DNA of 64,000 nucleotides from Corylus avellana (GCF_901000735.1 NC_081541.1:41137021-41201020); one strand, 5' to 3'; shown: positions 1-17,218, counted from the first letter of the stretch. The notes: a model not told the origin generated them from the sequence alone. Made by a program: numbers and translations.

Positions 1-76
1 ACTTTCAAATTTGACTGTGAATTTACGATAAAATGCAATTTGCTATGAAATTTGACTGTCCATTAGTGGTTTTGTG

Positions 77-217
77 ACGAGATTCAACTGCCCCTTGATA
101 TTTACGGCGAGATCCGACCGTCCCTTGGTAATTTGCAGCGAGATCCAATTGCTCCTTGGTATTTGTGGCGAGATCCGACTGCCTCTTGGTGTGCTGCGGC
201 GACATCCGACCGCCCAC
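77..217. repeat. Minisatellite, about 4.5 copies of a 30-31 bp unit
   Basis: Four to five imperfect head-to-tail copies, each beginning GCGAGATCC or a close variant and ending near CTTGGTATTTG. Units differ by several substitutions, so the array is not very recent. Open frames cross it on both strands only because the unit lacks stops; there is no sign of a real gene. Confidence 0.75.
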
Positions 218-2260
218 AGTAAACCGTCCGTTGCTGTTTTCGGCGAATTTTCAATTAGAATTGAAGCTTTTAACACATTTTCTTGTTCATGTTTTTATTT
301 ATATATGTCTATGTTCATATTGTGAACTTCAAGCTAAGACACATTGCATACTTCAAGCCGTTTTAGTTTTTTCGGGGAATATTAAAGGAACAAATCTAGA
401 AAATCTAGATTTATTGTTTAGTATATCTCAAAAGTCAAAAAGTACTATGTATGATTTGAGCCTTGATTTAAGGGATATGCTCCTTCTTCTCAAGTCTATA
501 TAATAAACTCTTTGTATGCAAAAGCTATATTGTGAAATAAGATAATTCTTTCTTCTTCTAAAATCTATCAAAAAGGATAATACATATCATTATTCATACA
601 TAAAAGCATGGGCGAGATTTTGCCATGTTAACTAAATAAAACCAAAGGTCCAAAATAGGGGAAAACAATAGTCCAACCACACTAGATCCTCAATTGGTCA
701 GCTACATGTAAAATGATAAACAAGAAAACACAAGCAATATACAGAAGTTCACAGTTCAACAAATCGAAGCAAAAAGCACTCATAGAAATGCTAGCAGCCT
801 CAACAAACTTAGAGCATTCCTAGTGTACTAGTTATTCATTACCTAAAATTTGATTAAAAAACTCTACTTTTTTGGTTTAGCTAGTTACTTTTCAAAAGCG
901 CCCCACAAAATGCTCTCTAAATTTCTCTCTACTTCATTTAAATATATAATTTTTTTTATTCTTTATTTAATGTTCCTTTATTCTCATGGTAGTTGGGAGG
1001 TTTATTCTTATGGTAATGTATTCATCTCCCTCTTTTAGTAATTATTTTTCCTTTTAGGTAAAGTGAATGTTAAATTTGAAATTGTAATCCATTAATAGCA
1101 GATAGGATAATATTACCAAAGATTAAATAGTTAGTTTCCATAAATTATATGATAATACATCTTTTGTGAAAAGAAATTTTATACAACAGCATAATATTTA
1201 CATCTCTATAGGCAAATTTGCTTAAAAGATGCCATTGGCATATCAATGAGAGATGATGTTGTATCTCTATTGGGATTTGACTTCTTTGCGGTAGTGCAAA
1301 CGCGATAAATTACTTGAATGGCCCAGATTTACCAAAGAATTTTTTAATCCAAAACCAAACCGCGTACTTCAAACAGTAAGACCAAAAAAAAAAAGTTCCG
1401 TTTATTTTCTTCCCTAAAACCATCCAAAACATAATGGCCTTCTCCGATTGCGGGATGTAGGTCAACGACCTCATCACAGTGCTTCGGCATGATGAGACGA
1501 GGTTCTCATAGGCGGTCTCTAGGAGCTCCAAATCCATGAGGCTCGAACCCAGGTCGCGCTGAGCTGTTGGTGGTGGTGCATGGGTCTCTGAGAGTCTTCA
1601 TGCCTTTTGGAGCCGCCAGGTGACTGTCTCTTGGAGGATCCCAATATTCTGTCTCTCAAAATACTGTACATTGTTGGTGCGATGGGTGGGTTAGTTTTGT
1701 GTTACACTCTACTTCTACAATAGTTAACGAAACTAAGGAAACTAGGAGATTTTAGCTACTTCTAAGAACAATTGAGAGCCAAAACGTCTGAATAGTTCTC
1801 ATTAACAAGCCTTGGCCTTTTATACAAGTAAAACAACTAAAATGAGCCTAGATGTAGACAATTACTACTGGACCGTTACAACCAACTAACTAAGAAAAGC
1901 CCACGTCACTTAGCCACATCTCAACCAACCCATCTAACAGAATCCAGCCCATCATCTCCACAACCTTCCACTTCTTCCTTTCGCCAACTTCCAGACTACT
2001 TGCTGAAAAGATCTGTTACATTTTGTTATGTTTGTCGCTTTTTTGGGTGTGTGAGAGAGAAAAGCATGGGAGAGTGGGATTGGTGTCTGTTAGTGTTGCT
2101 TGACTTCAAAGAAAACCACGATGGTGTGACAGAGGAAGGAGATGAGACGTTGGAGAGTGACTTTTTAGATAAAAGGTGACAGTTTTATCTGTTTTTGCTT
2201 CGTATCACACCAAGCGGTTGAAGGAATTTGTATGTATATATATGTATGCGTGTATCTCTC
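218..2260. other. Intergenic, AT-rich, no gene recognised
   Basis: No gene model can be supported here. 1440-1560 has a GC-richer stretch open on the minus strand (a short peptide beginning MDLELLETAYENLVSSC) that looks coding but which I cannot name; it may be a relic of a captured or dead gene. About 45 bases near 711-757 recur at about 4026-4073, suggesting a dispersed repeat. Confidence 0.4.
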
Positions 2261-2270
2261 TCACACACAG

Positions 2271-2485
2271 AGAGAGACATGGAAATTTGGGAATGAAGAA
2301 CAAGTTGGGTTGTGCCCAGTGCGAGTATAAACGAGCCGACCCTGAGAGAGAGATGAGTATTTGGGAATGAAAGACAAGTTGGGTTGTAGCCCGTAAGAGT
2401 GTAAACGAGCCGAGCCTAAACGAGTTTTCCTAATGAGAGAGATGGGAATTTGGGAATGTAGGACAAGTTGGGTTGTGGTTATGGG
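2271..2485. repeat. Tandem repeat, about 2.5 copies of an 80-95 bp unit
   Basis: The block containing TTTGGGAATG, ACAAGTTGGGTTGT and AAACGAGCCGA occurs at about 2283, 2358 and 2450, the last copy truncated. Short GAGAGA runs join the copies. Open frames crossing it are by-products of the repeat. Confidence 0.7.
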
Positions 2486-3511
2486 TTGGCCAAGAGAGCT
2501 GGCGTGGGGAAGAAAAGCAAGGAGAGTTGCTACCCGGGACATTTCCTTCTCCCCCAGCAGCTGAATTTGTCTGGTTTTAGATTCAGATCCGGAGTTCACC
2601 AAATCAAGAAAATGGTGGATCAGCTTTATCATTGGAACCATGAGCACTGAGCAGCAATAAGCCATTCAAAATCCTATGTTAGAAAACAAGCTCAATTATG
2701 GCATCACATGATTGAAACCCTGCAAAAACCAAACTTTCGACTATGATACCAATGCAAGAATTTGAAGTAGTACAAAGTAGAAGCAACTAGAAGCAAACAA
2801 ACTGTCCTATACACCCATGACCCATCAATCCAACAGGTGCAGATTAGATAAAAAACCAGAGCACTTTTGTCCTGTATAATATTCTCCAACTTCATTCAGA
2901 TCCAAGATTCACTAACATATGTTCACAAAATTAACAACTTCTAGAGTTCAAGTTCTAAAACTATATTAATCTCATAACTAAAAATCCAAACATCCAAAGA
3001 ATTAATCGAAACCAAGACTTGTAATTATTAACCAAAGCCAACCCAATTATTTCCATATCATAATAAACAAGATAAACCTCAAAAACCATACCTTTAAAAA
3101 AAATCAAAGCACTATCCCATTTCTTCAGTTATATAATAATGCTTCGGATGCCCTTCGTGGAGTACCACCTATAACTATTGATGCTTTTGTAGAAGCTTCT
3201 TCCCACTTCTCCAAATTTCGCTCCCATAGATTCTATAATTCTCCTTTAAGACAGAAAACTACTCTATAGTTTCATTCCCTTCTCCCAAATTTTCTAAGCA
3301 ACCAGACATAAATTATGACTGAATTTTCATCTACGGAACGCAAAACTTTATTAGCAACCAAATAAAGAACTAGCAGGAACAACAAAATGCATTTAACAAG
3401 AAAAACAAAACCAGCAATGTACTTCACAATTCCACTGCCAAAACACCAAATCAACAAAAATTCCCAAGAAAATCATATTTCCCTAAAGGTCAACAAAATC
3501 CCAAAAATCAC
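2486..3511. other. Intergenic, no gene seen
   Basis: AT-rich sequence without a convincing reading frame or RNA gene. I see nothing specific beyond poly-A/T runs. Confidence 0.4.
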
Positions 3512-3524
3512 TTCAACAGCATTT

Positions 3525-3632
3525 TTTTTTTTTTTTGACATGTCCGCACAAGAGGGGGGAGGAGAATTCGAACTAGTGACCTCCGCTTCATTAGGCATGG
3601 TCCTAACCGATTGAACTACTTCTTAGGGACAT
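3525..3632 (-). mobile_element. tRNA-derived SINE with 13-bp target-site duplication
   Basis: Read on the minus strand, the element starts near GTCCCTAAGAAGTAGTTCAATCGG, has an A-box-like TAGTTCAATCGG and a B-box-like AGTTCGAATTC, then a short tail ending in poly-A (seen as the T run at 3525-3536). It is flanked by direct repeats TTCAACAGCATTT at 3512-3524 and 3633-3645, the mark of target-primed insertion. The same family occurs at 40988-41112. Internal pol III boxes, a poly-A tail and the target duplication together define a SINE rather than a tRNA gene. Confidence 0.85.
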
Positions 3633-3645
3633 TTCAACAGCATTT

Positions 3646-4684
3646 CAAAAGTGAAACAAAATGCCGAAACCCAAAAGACTGACATGAAAGATTGAGAAGC
3701 AAAACCTCAGATTCAGAAGTGTAAGGCTGAGGCGCGAAGGAGGCTGGTATCCACTTGGTATCCACTTCATGCTTGTGTTGGGAGAGGGCACACAAATGAG
3801 GAATATACAAAGAAGAAAAAAGGAATTGGCGAAACATATTGGCTCGGCAGACCAGACAAACGAGCTTGGTAAGAGGCTAAACTGTTGTAACACTACCGAG
3901 CTCAATGCATGCGGTATTTTGAGGGAGCAAGGCAAAATCTGGCAAAAAAAATGAGAAGTGGAGAGCCCGCATGTAAAAGGCAAGGTAAATGAATACCAAT
4001 GGAATGCTGGCCTCGTATGATAAGTTCACATGTAAAACGATAAACGAGAAAACACAAGCCACATACAGAAGTTTTCAAATAAATAATACTACCTATTTCT
4101 CTATATGCTTCGAGGATGATCTTGTTAAGAGAACTAAAAACTCTCCCAAGACTCAAATCTCATAATAGGCCTAATGTACGTCAACTGGATAGCAAATTCA
4201 CTGGGTATAAAGTGTCTCATGCCTTAAGCACACACAGAACCAAGGACATTGAGAAATAGACACTCATGATACAATCGTCTTGGTGTCAAGCTAGGATGTT
4301 TCATAACACTTAAAATAGGCTGTCATAAAATAAAATAAAATAAAATAAATAAAAACCAGAAAAATCAGTCATTGCCTGTATTTCTGGGTCATTTTTATTT
4401 TTTCGGGGGTGGTTGGGAAGGGGGAATTCAAACATAAGTGGCTATATGTGAGTTAGGATTTTGTTTGGAATCTAAAAACTATGTCATAGCATAATATTTG
4501 ATATTTTCGAATTGGACATCACATCGTCCATATCCAAACAAAGCAAGATAATACAAGTCCAATGCCCAGTAACTTACTTTTTGGCCAGACAATACCCAAT
4601 AAATTGAAAATGCTATAACTGCCAACTATGACACAAATCAAATTGGGAGTCAAAATGTTACAAGTTTTCCATCCACATACCTTC
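3646..4684. other. Region downstream of the mTERF gene, no gene seen
   Basis: May hold the 3' UTR of the minus-strand mTERF gene near its right end. Contains the second copy of the short dispersed repeat (4026-4073) and an A/AAAT run near 4330. No coding region could be supported. Confidence 0.35.
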
Positions 4685-5879
4685 TCAGACTGAAATCCTA
4701 CATCCAGAAGACATCTTACCCTGATATACATTCAACAAATCAGGAACATCATCCCGAAATCTGATCACAAACTTCTCCAAAAATATCCTCTCAGTTAGTT
4801 GCAAGAAAGTCCCCAAAGCCAAGTTATTCTTGACCAAACCCTTGGCTAGCAAAATTTGAACAACCGAACACCGAGGGATAATTCTCTTTTCCAAGCTTAA
4901 AGTTATAACGCAAGGATTTCTAGCAATATTTGCTGATGGCCACCCAATTTTGTTCACAAAGAAATCCATTGTTTTCGTTATCTTCTCTTCAGAAGATAGC
5001 ATACAATTTGGAAAGCTTTTAAATGCTGCGAGGGCCATGTCCTTTGACCAACCCCACCTCTTATAAAGCTCCAATCTTGATTCCAGCTTTGGTTTACTCA
5101 TCTTCAATAACACTTGGATTGCCAGGACAAACACCGTTTTCGTGGGATCGAATCCCATTTCCATAACCTGGTGAACAACCTCAACAAACTTAGCATGCTT
5201 TGTAAACGCTGGACGGGGATAATTAGTTACCAGCAAAGAGATTGTAGATGGAGGCGCTCCAAGTTGTCTCAAAAGTGCAATGTTAGGAGCCATAGTATTC
5301 GTTGCATCACTTAGAAAATCCTGAGATGAGCGCTTGAAGGTTTTCAGGACTTTCTCGTCAACAAGAAGTACACTCTTGAGGAAATCATAGCAAGGGATAA
5401 GACGTTTCTTTAAGTTGATTTTAAACAGAAATGGGTTTGACGAGATGATGGTAATGAGGTCAGAGCTCGAAACCCCTATGGAACGCAAAAGCTCAATCTT
5501 GGGCAAAAGGGTCTTCTCGGGATGAGATAAAAGAATCAGTGGATGCATCCTAACGATTTTGGAGATCTGGGCATTGCTGAATCCATTCTCTTTGAAAAGA
5601 TTCAACACTGAGTCTGGTCTCTCTGGGCTCTGAAATAGTACCCTCTGGCTCTGGGATGCTAAAATTGCAGATTTTTTGGACAACCCACAAGAGTTGATGA
5701 GGTAAGACACTGCAAAAGAATGTTTTTCCTCTTCTTCTAGTTTTTTTATTAGATTCAGATAAGCTACCTACTGATGTAAACGATTTGACAATAAAGAAAG
5801 CATTTTGCTGAAGAAAACCCAAATGGGTCCTCCTGTGTTTGAGTGGTAATAGCTGTCTTGAACAGAGAAAACGAAACAT
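4685..5879 (-). CDS. mTERF family protein, probably mitochondrial, with a frameshift
   Basis: Intronless gene for a mitochondrial/plastid transcription termination factor (mTERF) family protein; these nuclear-encoded helical-repeat proteins bind nucleic acid in organelles and affect their transcription or RNA processing. The main frame (4685-5710 and about 20 codons upstream) has the family's repeated helical units, each with a conserved proline and a leucine-rich stretch: VSYLINSCGLS, then LLSHPEKTLLPKIELLRSIG, PFLFKINLKKRLIPCYDFL and KIGWPSANIARNPCVITLS. The upstream part, starting MFRFLCSRQLL at 5879, is rich in Arg, Ser and Leu like an organelle-targeting peptide, but it lies in another frame. 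The two frames meet at a T7 run (5741-5747; A7 in the mRNA): removing one base joins them into about 397 residues, a normal family length. So this is either a single-base assembly error in a homopolymer or a recently broken allele. The mTERF assignment is secure; the exact member and organelle are not. Confidence 0.9.
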
Positions 5880-6482
5880 AATTTCACTCACTAAAACTTT
5901 TCCTGAGACAGCTTCAACCTTCAACTATGCTCCTCTAACTGTTTGATTTAATCCTTCAGAGAGCACTGCCAATCACCCGCCCTTCTTTCTTCTCCAATCC
6001 CAGCCGTAATCGTCATTACCAACTTCCTCGACCCCCAGCCTGACTCTTTCCCTCCCTACGCCCTCCTGAAACCCATCTCAACGACTTTCACCCCTCTTCC
6101 AACCCAAGGGCCGCAACAATAGTGTGAGGGAGCTCATGAGCACGAGCATGAGCATGAGCATGATTGGATTTACAAATTTAGATTATTTTGGAACTAAATA
6201 TTATGTGTGGATGACGTGGCAAATCTAGATTGCAACCTAGAGGTAGAGGAAATGAAATTTCAAATATCTCTTCCAAAAAAAAAAGAAAAAATCAAATATA
6301 CTATGCAAAATAAAATTTCTAAAGGATTTTGCAAATTTCTAAAGTATTCTTTGCAAAAGAGAATAACTTCTAAGCAGCTATCACCTAAGATTATTGCACA
6401 AACACAAATAAGAATAAAAACATTAGATTATATAGTTTTATTCCAATTATTCCAATTATTATTATTTTTTTTTAAGAATATG
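5880..6482. other. 5' flank of the mTERF gene
   Basis: Probably holds the mTERF promoter and 5' UTR on the minus strand. Near 6133-6160 there is a short run of GAGCAT/GAGCAC hexamers. No other gene seen. Confidence 0.4.
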
Positions 6483-6740
6483 GGGAAGGATTGAAGGTGG
6501 CTCGCCACCACCCCCAGTCCATCTGGGGTTGCCAGCATGCCACCCCAGAAGGGTGGAGGTGGCCGTGCGGGCCACCTCTCCCCATATATGGGCTGGATGT
6601 GGCCCGTGTGGCCACCTCTGCCCATAGGGTGGCTCGCCGGCCACCTGAGGTTGGCCACTCAGGCCACCCCATGGCCTAGGGGTGGCCCGCGTGGCCACCC
6701 CAAGTGGGGGATGGGGTGGCCACCCAAACACCCCATTAAT
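6483..6740. repeat. GC-rich GGTGGCC/GGCCACC block inside AT-rich flanks
   Basis: About 250 bases of closely spaced GGTGGCC and its complement GGCCACC, able to fold into many alternative hairpins, bounded by AT-rich DNA. Every open frame here is an artefact of the motif. Similar blocks lie at 9178-9232, 17220-17745, 25199-25250 and 54684-54815, and in at least two of those cases they are the interior of an inverted-repeat element, so this one is probably the core of a MITE-like element too. Confidence 0.65.
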
Positions 6741-7340
6741 TTTTGTTTTTTTTGTTTTTTAAAAAAATAAAATTGATTTTTTAAGGTTTATGTAGAATAA
6801 TGTGATGTGGTAGTATTTTTTCCGAAATCTTATGTTTATTTTAAAATGCTAATGTGTCATTTGATGAGTGGTGGGCACAAAAAGAGTGGGTTTACACCAC
6901 CTCCTTATAGAAGTCACTCTCTTTTCAAAAACAAATATACTATGCAAAACAAAATCAAATATACATTATTTTTTATTTTTCTAATACTCAAATTTAAATT
7001 AATCAAAAAAAAAAAAGAAGGAAAAAACGTGAAAATGTGGTGGGTGCCCACCACTCACTGCATTTGCACGTTTTTCCTTCCATTTATTTATTTTTAAAGT
7101 TTGAAAGAAAATAAAATAATGTGATTTTTTTTTTTTTTTGGGGGGGGCGGGGGAACGTTGTATATTCAAGTAGGAATAACTATTACTCACATTTTTTAGA
7201 GGAATATGTATTTCTCTTCGTAAGGGAATGGTAATAGTTATTCCCACCGGAATACCTAGCTATTTCTAGGAATGGACCTCTAATAAACAAATGAGTGGCT
7301 ATTTTGTTCTATGAGTCTATTCCGTAAACAAAAAGGAACC
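6741..7340. other. Intergenic repeat debris
   Basis: AT-rich with poly-A/T and a G-rich run near 7139-7153. The sequence TGGGCACAAAAAGAGTGGG (about 6872) and GTGGTGGGTGCCCACCAC (about 7038) suggest an eroded inverted-repeat element. No gene seen. Confidence 0.35.
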
Positions 7341-7344
7341 TAAG

Positions 7345-9720
7345 ACCTTATTTGGTTCGCAAAATGGGTATTTCATTAGAAAAATGAATAGTTTATTTTT
7401 TTTTTTGGTAAGTACATTCATTCAAACAAACGAGATTACAAACAAAAACAAGCTAATCTGAAAAACCCAATCCAAATAGACTCATAGCACCTCAGTGAAC
7501 TGATAGGATACCAAAAAAATAAAAGACACTAGCAAATGCAGCCAATTAAAGCAGCAGCGCTTTAAGATGGATAAAACCATCTAGAGTAAGAAAACCCCTA
7601 AAAACTTAAATCTTGACAAGTTTTCAAAGAAACTGTGAAGATTTAGCATAAACCAAACAGTAGCAAAATGGTTTCTTTCACAAACACAGAAGTCTGAGGC
7701 CCAACCGATTTAGTTTATATTTCAAAACCCAACCTAGACAAACTACTAGCACCCCAATGAACTAAAAAGAGACCCAACAGGCAGAAAAAAGATAACGTAC
7801 ACGAACACAGAGTCTGAAGCCCAGCCGATTCAAGTTTAAATGAAAGCTACACAACAACGTAACATAATGGAAATACATGACAAAAAAGCAGAGAAAAAAT
7901 CTATGACAAAAAAACAGTAACACCGGTAGCAAAGGCGAAGGCGTGGAAGAGCTTCTGGCCGGCTGGCCCACACGTGCAAGCAAAGCTTGCCAGGGGAATG
8001 TCAGAGGACGCCATAAAGGGCTGGAGATAGTGTAGCGGGGCAGAGGAACGCCACATGCCTACCAAGGTTGCACCATGCGTCGGCGCGTGTGAGACATGCG
8101 CTAGAGAGTAAGATCCACTCTCGGGCACATGTGGGCCACACGCCGGCGCGTGGTGGTCGAACGGTTGCACGGCTAGTGGTAGCTGAAAGCTGGGTGACCT
8201 AGGATCTTAGTGGAGTGTCACGTCTTTGGGTGTAGCTTCCTGAAATTTGTAGATCTGATTTTCAAAAAATCAAATCCTAAAACTTCAAAAAAATTGTAGA
8301 TCTAGGGAAGAGGAGGATGGTTTGATGCTAAAATCGGGTGACTAACGGTGGAGAATGGGTTGATGGTGCTTTTGGACAAAGATTGAACCTCCAAAGAGTC
8401 AGAAAGAACCTCCGAGGAGGCGGATAAGACCTCCGAAGAGGCAGATAAGACCTCTGAAGAGGCGGTAGCAGGAAGGGGAGGGGGAAAGAGGAAGGGGGAA
8501 GTAGGGGAAAAAGTGTTACATGAATACGTAATGGGATAAATTTTAGGTTCTGAGGGAACCTAGATCTTAGATTCTAATGGAACTTAGACCTTTTAAATTT
8601 TGAGAAAACCTAAAAACTCTTTCAAAATCAAGGTTTTGGATTAACTTTCTAATTCCTTTTTATTAAAATATAATCCTTTAAATAGGAAGATTACAATGAC
8701 TTAGACTTGGAGTAAAGCTCCTACACCAAAAATAAACCTTGAAAAGATAACTAGATAATTGAAATACAAATAGATGTCTCTAATCTAAAAATGTTGATAA
8801 TAAACTAATCTAAATGAAATCTATTTCATTTTAAATATAAATTTACTATAATTTAATATCTACTTTATCCCTATGTTACTTTCATAACAAAAAGGGTGGG
8901 AGGAGGGAGCGTGACTCCCTCCCCCCGAGCTCGCTAGAGCTAAAATGGGAGTTTTCTCTTTAGGTTCTAGAAGAGAGAGAACATAGATTTTTTTTTTTTT
9001 TTTTTTTTTTCAAGTTGATTGTAGAAAAATGAATAGTTATTATGAAGGAGCCTGTAATATTACAAGAGATATACCGTAATTGGAATTGAATAAAAATTAC
9101 TAAAAAAAAAAAAACAATTTCTTAATTTTTTTCTAAAACTCAAATTAAAAATAAAATAAAATTGAAAGTTGATTTATGTGGGGGTGGCCCGCCACCCACA
9201 GAGGTTCTACTGTGGGCAACCACCAACCGGCCACCCTTAAGTTCAACATTTTTATTTTTGTTTTTAATGGTTGAAAGGTTGAAAGAAAACAAAAATAAAG
9301 ATGGCTTTTTTTTTTAAAAAAAAATAATAATAAATTATATTTTCCTTAAAGAATATCTATTCATCTTATTTTAGAGAGGAATATGTATTTCTTTTTGTAA
9401 GAGAATATTTATTCCATCCTAGCAGCGGTGAAGCTAAGAATTGATTTTAGCATGGGTGATATTAAAAAATAAAATTATATATATATTTTAAAAAATTATA
9501 AATACAAAATAAAAATAAAATACTTTATAACACAAAATATATCTTCACAATATAAAATATTTATTATTTATAAAGTCTATATAACCCATCATTTATTTGA
9601 AGTTTATCCTTTAAATTTTGCTTTTTTTTTTTTTTTTTTTCCACTCAAATTTACTGCCCTCCAAAATTTCTGTGGCACGTCAGAAAAAATGTTTCTGATG
9701 AAGGATGAAGGACAACTAGT
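7345..9720. mobile_element. Composite repeat, longer copy of a family also at 24722-26345
   Basis: Begins with TATTTGGTTCGCAAAATGGG and contains blocks shared with 24722-26345 in the same order: a minus-strand non-LTR-like 3' tail (AAGTACATTCATTCAAACAAA, about 7410), the GTGGGAGGAGGGAGCGTGAC stretch (about 8896), a short GGTGGCC block (9178-9232) and the AGCGGTGAAGCTAAG stretch (about 9426). The second copy lacks most of 7500-8880. The second copy's right end carries CGAACCAAACAAGCCC, an inverted match to this copy's left end, so the family may have short terminal inverted repeats. 7900-8180 is GC-rich and open on the minus strand but unrecognised. Confidence 0.55.
8382..8470. repeat. Minisatellite, about four 22-24 bp units
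   Basis: Copies of AAGACCTCCGAAGAGGCAGAT with a few substitutions run head to tail inside the composite repeat. Each unit carries the small palindrome CCTCCGAAGAGG. The shorter copy of the repeat family at 24722 lacks this array. Confidence 0.65.
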
Positions 9721-10176
9721 ACGCTACTAATTAATTAAGCATTTCAAAATCACGTACATGTAAAATTCATTTAACTTAAAATTAAACTCCAGCAATTAGT
9801 GCATGGCCCAACTAGCACATATATAATAAACTCAATGAAGTTTCAACACTATGAATGTCTAACGGGGGGATCGATGTCAGACTCCAATGAGTTCTGACAG
9901 TACATTTCAAAAGTGATTTTGACTCACAAATTAAAAACATAAATCATATATTCGAGGTGAACCCCGCCCCTGGGCTTACAAGGAAAAAAAGATGAAGAAA
10001 AATTAGTAAATTAATTCTGGGTTTAGCTTTATATATATATATATCCTTGTAGTATAAAATTAGGAAAATATATATATTGGTTTTATATTTTATCAAACGC
10101 CGCAGCAGGGGTTTAAAACACATCAAATTACACCTTCAAGCATGCAACGTTAACAAATTACTCCCTCCAATTAAAT

Positions 10177-10253
<77 letters not shown>

Positions 10254-10838
10254 ATTTAGCATCATCACATCATTTAAAAATTGCCACATAAAAATTACAA
10301 AGAAAAAAAAAAGAAAAGAAAAAGGATTTGGCGTGGTCCGACCACCAAAAATCAATTTAGTAAAAAAAATGGCAAATTAAGATAATTGTATCTACTTACT
10401 TACTTGGACTGCGCGAACATTGAAGTGACCCAGATCAGCAAACATGGCCTCGGTCCCTGATTTATGTCACCAGTGAAATAGAAAATGAAGCACATGCATG
10501 CGGACGGTGTGGAAACGTAAACAATAAGTAGAATATTCATGGTAATGACTCATGCACAGAAAAACTCCACCAAGATCTTCTGGATAATAATGCCCTATAT
10601 ATGACTATAATTAATTAATTAATTTATGTTGTACGCACGCATGCAGCTGCATGCATGCTTAAATAATAATTTAGTTACATATTTGAAAGTCATTTGCTAT
10701 TTTGTTGGTCTTTAATTAACTTAATTTTTTCTTTGCTTTGTAACTTTATTTCATAGTACTCTTTATTGATCAACAAGCAGATCAATTAATTAAGATCACT
10801 TTTGATTGGCCTCTAACGTGATTTGTCAAACTCCATTA
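9721..10838. other. Intergenic with (CA)n(TA)n microsatellite
   Basis: A dinucleotide run of CA then TA covers about 10181-10250. Several TGCATGC/GCATGC palindromes lie at 10640-10660. No gene supported. Confidence 0.5.
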
Positions 10839-12120
10839 CACTACAAAAAAACAGGGACTTTATTGACGTGACATACAGTAACTCATGTTTGCCACGTCAA
10901 TAAATTTTGATGTGTCTAAATAAACACGTCAATAAAAAATGTATTGACGTGTTAGATTTTAACACGTCAAAAAATTTTGACGTGTCAATGGAACATGTCA
11001 AAAATTTTTGACGTGTCTAAATAACGCGTTAATAAAAAATGTATTGACGTGTCAGATTTTAACACGTCAAAATTTTTTGACGTGTCAATGGAACACGTCA
11101 AAACTTTTTGACGTGTCATAATGGTACGTCAAACATTTTTGACATGCCTTTATTCAACACGTCAATAATTATAATTAGGTAGTAAATTAATTATACAATA
11201 TGTATTAAAAAAAATTAGGTAGTAAATTAATTTTAATTGGTATATACGTATACATATATATCACATGCATCCCAATTAATATCACATGCATGCCAATTAG
11301 TATCATAATCATACTATTAATAGTATGATTATACAATATTGTATACCAATTAAAATCATATATATATATATATATATATATATTATCATATGCATGCATG
11401 CATAATCATACTATTGTATACCAATTAATATTATCACATGCATGCATATGAATATCAAACATTTCATTAATATTAATTTGAAATGAAATGATAGCCATAT
11501 TAATATATATGATATGATATGATATATATTATCATGCATAAATCATTCTACTAATATTAATATGATAGCCATATTAATTTTTTAAAAAATAGGACATACA
11601 TAATACATTTATTTTATAAGACCCGCAAACCCCACATGAACCCGGCCAACACAAAATATGTGTTCAGTGAGTGGATTATTGAGCTCAGCCTCACGAAAAA
11701 ATGGATTTTATTATCCGTACATCTAGAATATTAATTTATTTATTCTTTAATTAGTTTTAAGTATATTGTATGTATAATGTGTTATATAATAGAAAAAAAT
11801 GATATAAATTAAAATTTAAATATTTAGCTTGCAATTCTTGACATGTCCTGTGTTGACATGTCAAGAAGCGCACCTCGGGAAGGCGCGAATCCAGCTTGGG
11901 TTCAGCCCCTTCTTCTTCTTCTTTTTCTTCTTTCTTTTTCCTTCCCTCTCTTTCTTTCTCCCCCGCGTGTGCCACAGCCCCCTGCCCTCCGCTAGATTTT
12001 TTTCACTGCCGGCCGTATCTTCGTCATAGTCACATGCATTCTCTCACCCACATTCTCTCTCTCTCACTAGCTAGCTCGCTAGTGACCGGGCATTCTCTCT
12101 AGCTCTCAATGTTTCTCTCT
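10839..12120. mobile_element. CACTA-like element, left end, truncated by gap
   Basis: Starts CACTACAAAAAAACAGGGAC, a terminus typical of CACTA (En/Spm) transposons. Behind it, to about 11165, lies a dense subterminal array of ACGTCAA / TTGACGTG motifs in both orientations. After an AT-rich middle (with a TA microsatellite at about 11357-11383), 11838-11870 again carries TTGACATGTC-type motifs, and 11905-12119 is CT-rich. The right end is not seen and probably lies in the N run. The 3-bp target duplication cannot be checked. It sits directly upstream of malate dehydrogenase, so its right end may abut that promoter. Confidence 0.65.
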
Positions 12121-12220
12121 NNNNNNNNNNNNNNNNNNNNNNNNNNNNNNNNNNNNNNNNNNNNNNNNNNNNNNNNNNNNNNNNNNNNNNNNNNNNNNNN
12201 NNNNNNNNNNNNNNNNNNNN
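12121..12220. other. Assembly gap of 100 N
   Basis: Exactly 100 N, the usual placeholder for unknown length. It hides the promoter, 5' UTR and first exon of the malate dehydrogenase gene. Confidence 0.95.
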
Positions 12221-12225
12221 AACAG

Positions 12226-16690
<4,465 letters not shown>

Positions 16691-17009
16691 TAATGAACCC
16701 ATCTTTCCCAGGAAAATAACAGAGGAGTTGATTCAATAAATCCATGAAAAATAAAAAAAGGAGTTCCAAATTACTATTCTAGCCTTCATGGGGCATGACT
16801 TTGTCACTTTTAAGCTTTGGAACGGCAATACAAGATCTGTCGTTCTTGTTTATTTATCTTATTTATTTCATGGCAAAAATGGAGAGTAATTCATGAATCA
16901 TGAAGCACCTTCCTACCTTCTGTTCATCTGTTTTCTTTCATTTTAAAGTTTTTAGTGATAGATTTAATACAAGATTAACACATAATGAATCCATGTACCT
17001 ATAAGTTAG
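16691..17009. other. 3' flank of malate dehydrogenase
   Basis: Presumed 3' UTR and polyadenylation region; an AATAAA lies near 16734. No gene seen. Confidence 0.4.
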
Positions 17010-17180
17010 GGAACAGATCCTCTCCAGTCTATTTTATACTGGAGAATATCTAGTTAATGGTCAAGATCTCTAAAATAGACTGGAGAATATCTAGTTAATG
17101 GTTATGATCTCTTTAAAGAGATCCTGAGACCATAAATATGATATTTGTTCCATTAATAAAAAAATAATAATAAAATATTA

Positions 17181-17218
<38 letters not shown>

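Noticed and set aside
2261..2665. 134-codon minus-strand frame
   Set aside because: It crosses the tandem repeat at 2271-2485 and has no recognisable domain.
6428..6770. Several overlapping open frames rich in Trp, Pro and Gly
   Set aside because: They exist on both strands in several frames because GGTGGCC/GGCCACC repeats lack stops; no family pattern.
10839..11165. Evenly spaced short repeats, considered as a CRISPR-like or satellite array
   Set aside because: Motifs are in both orientations with irregular spacing behind a CACTA terminus in a plant genome; subterminal transposon repeats explain them.
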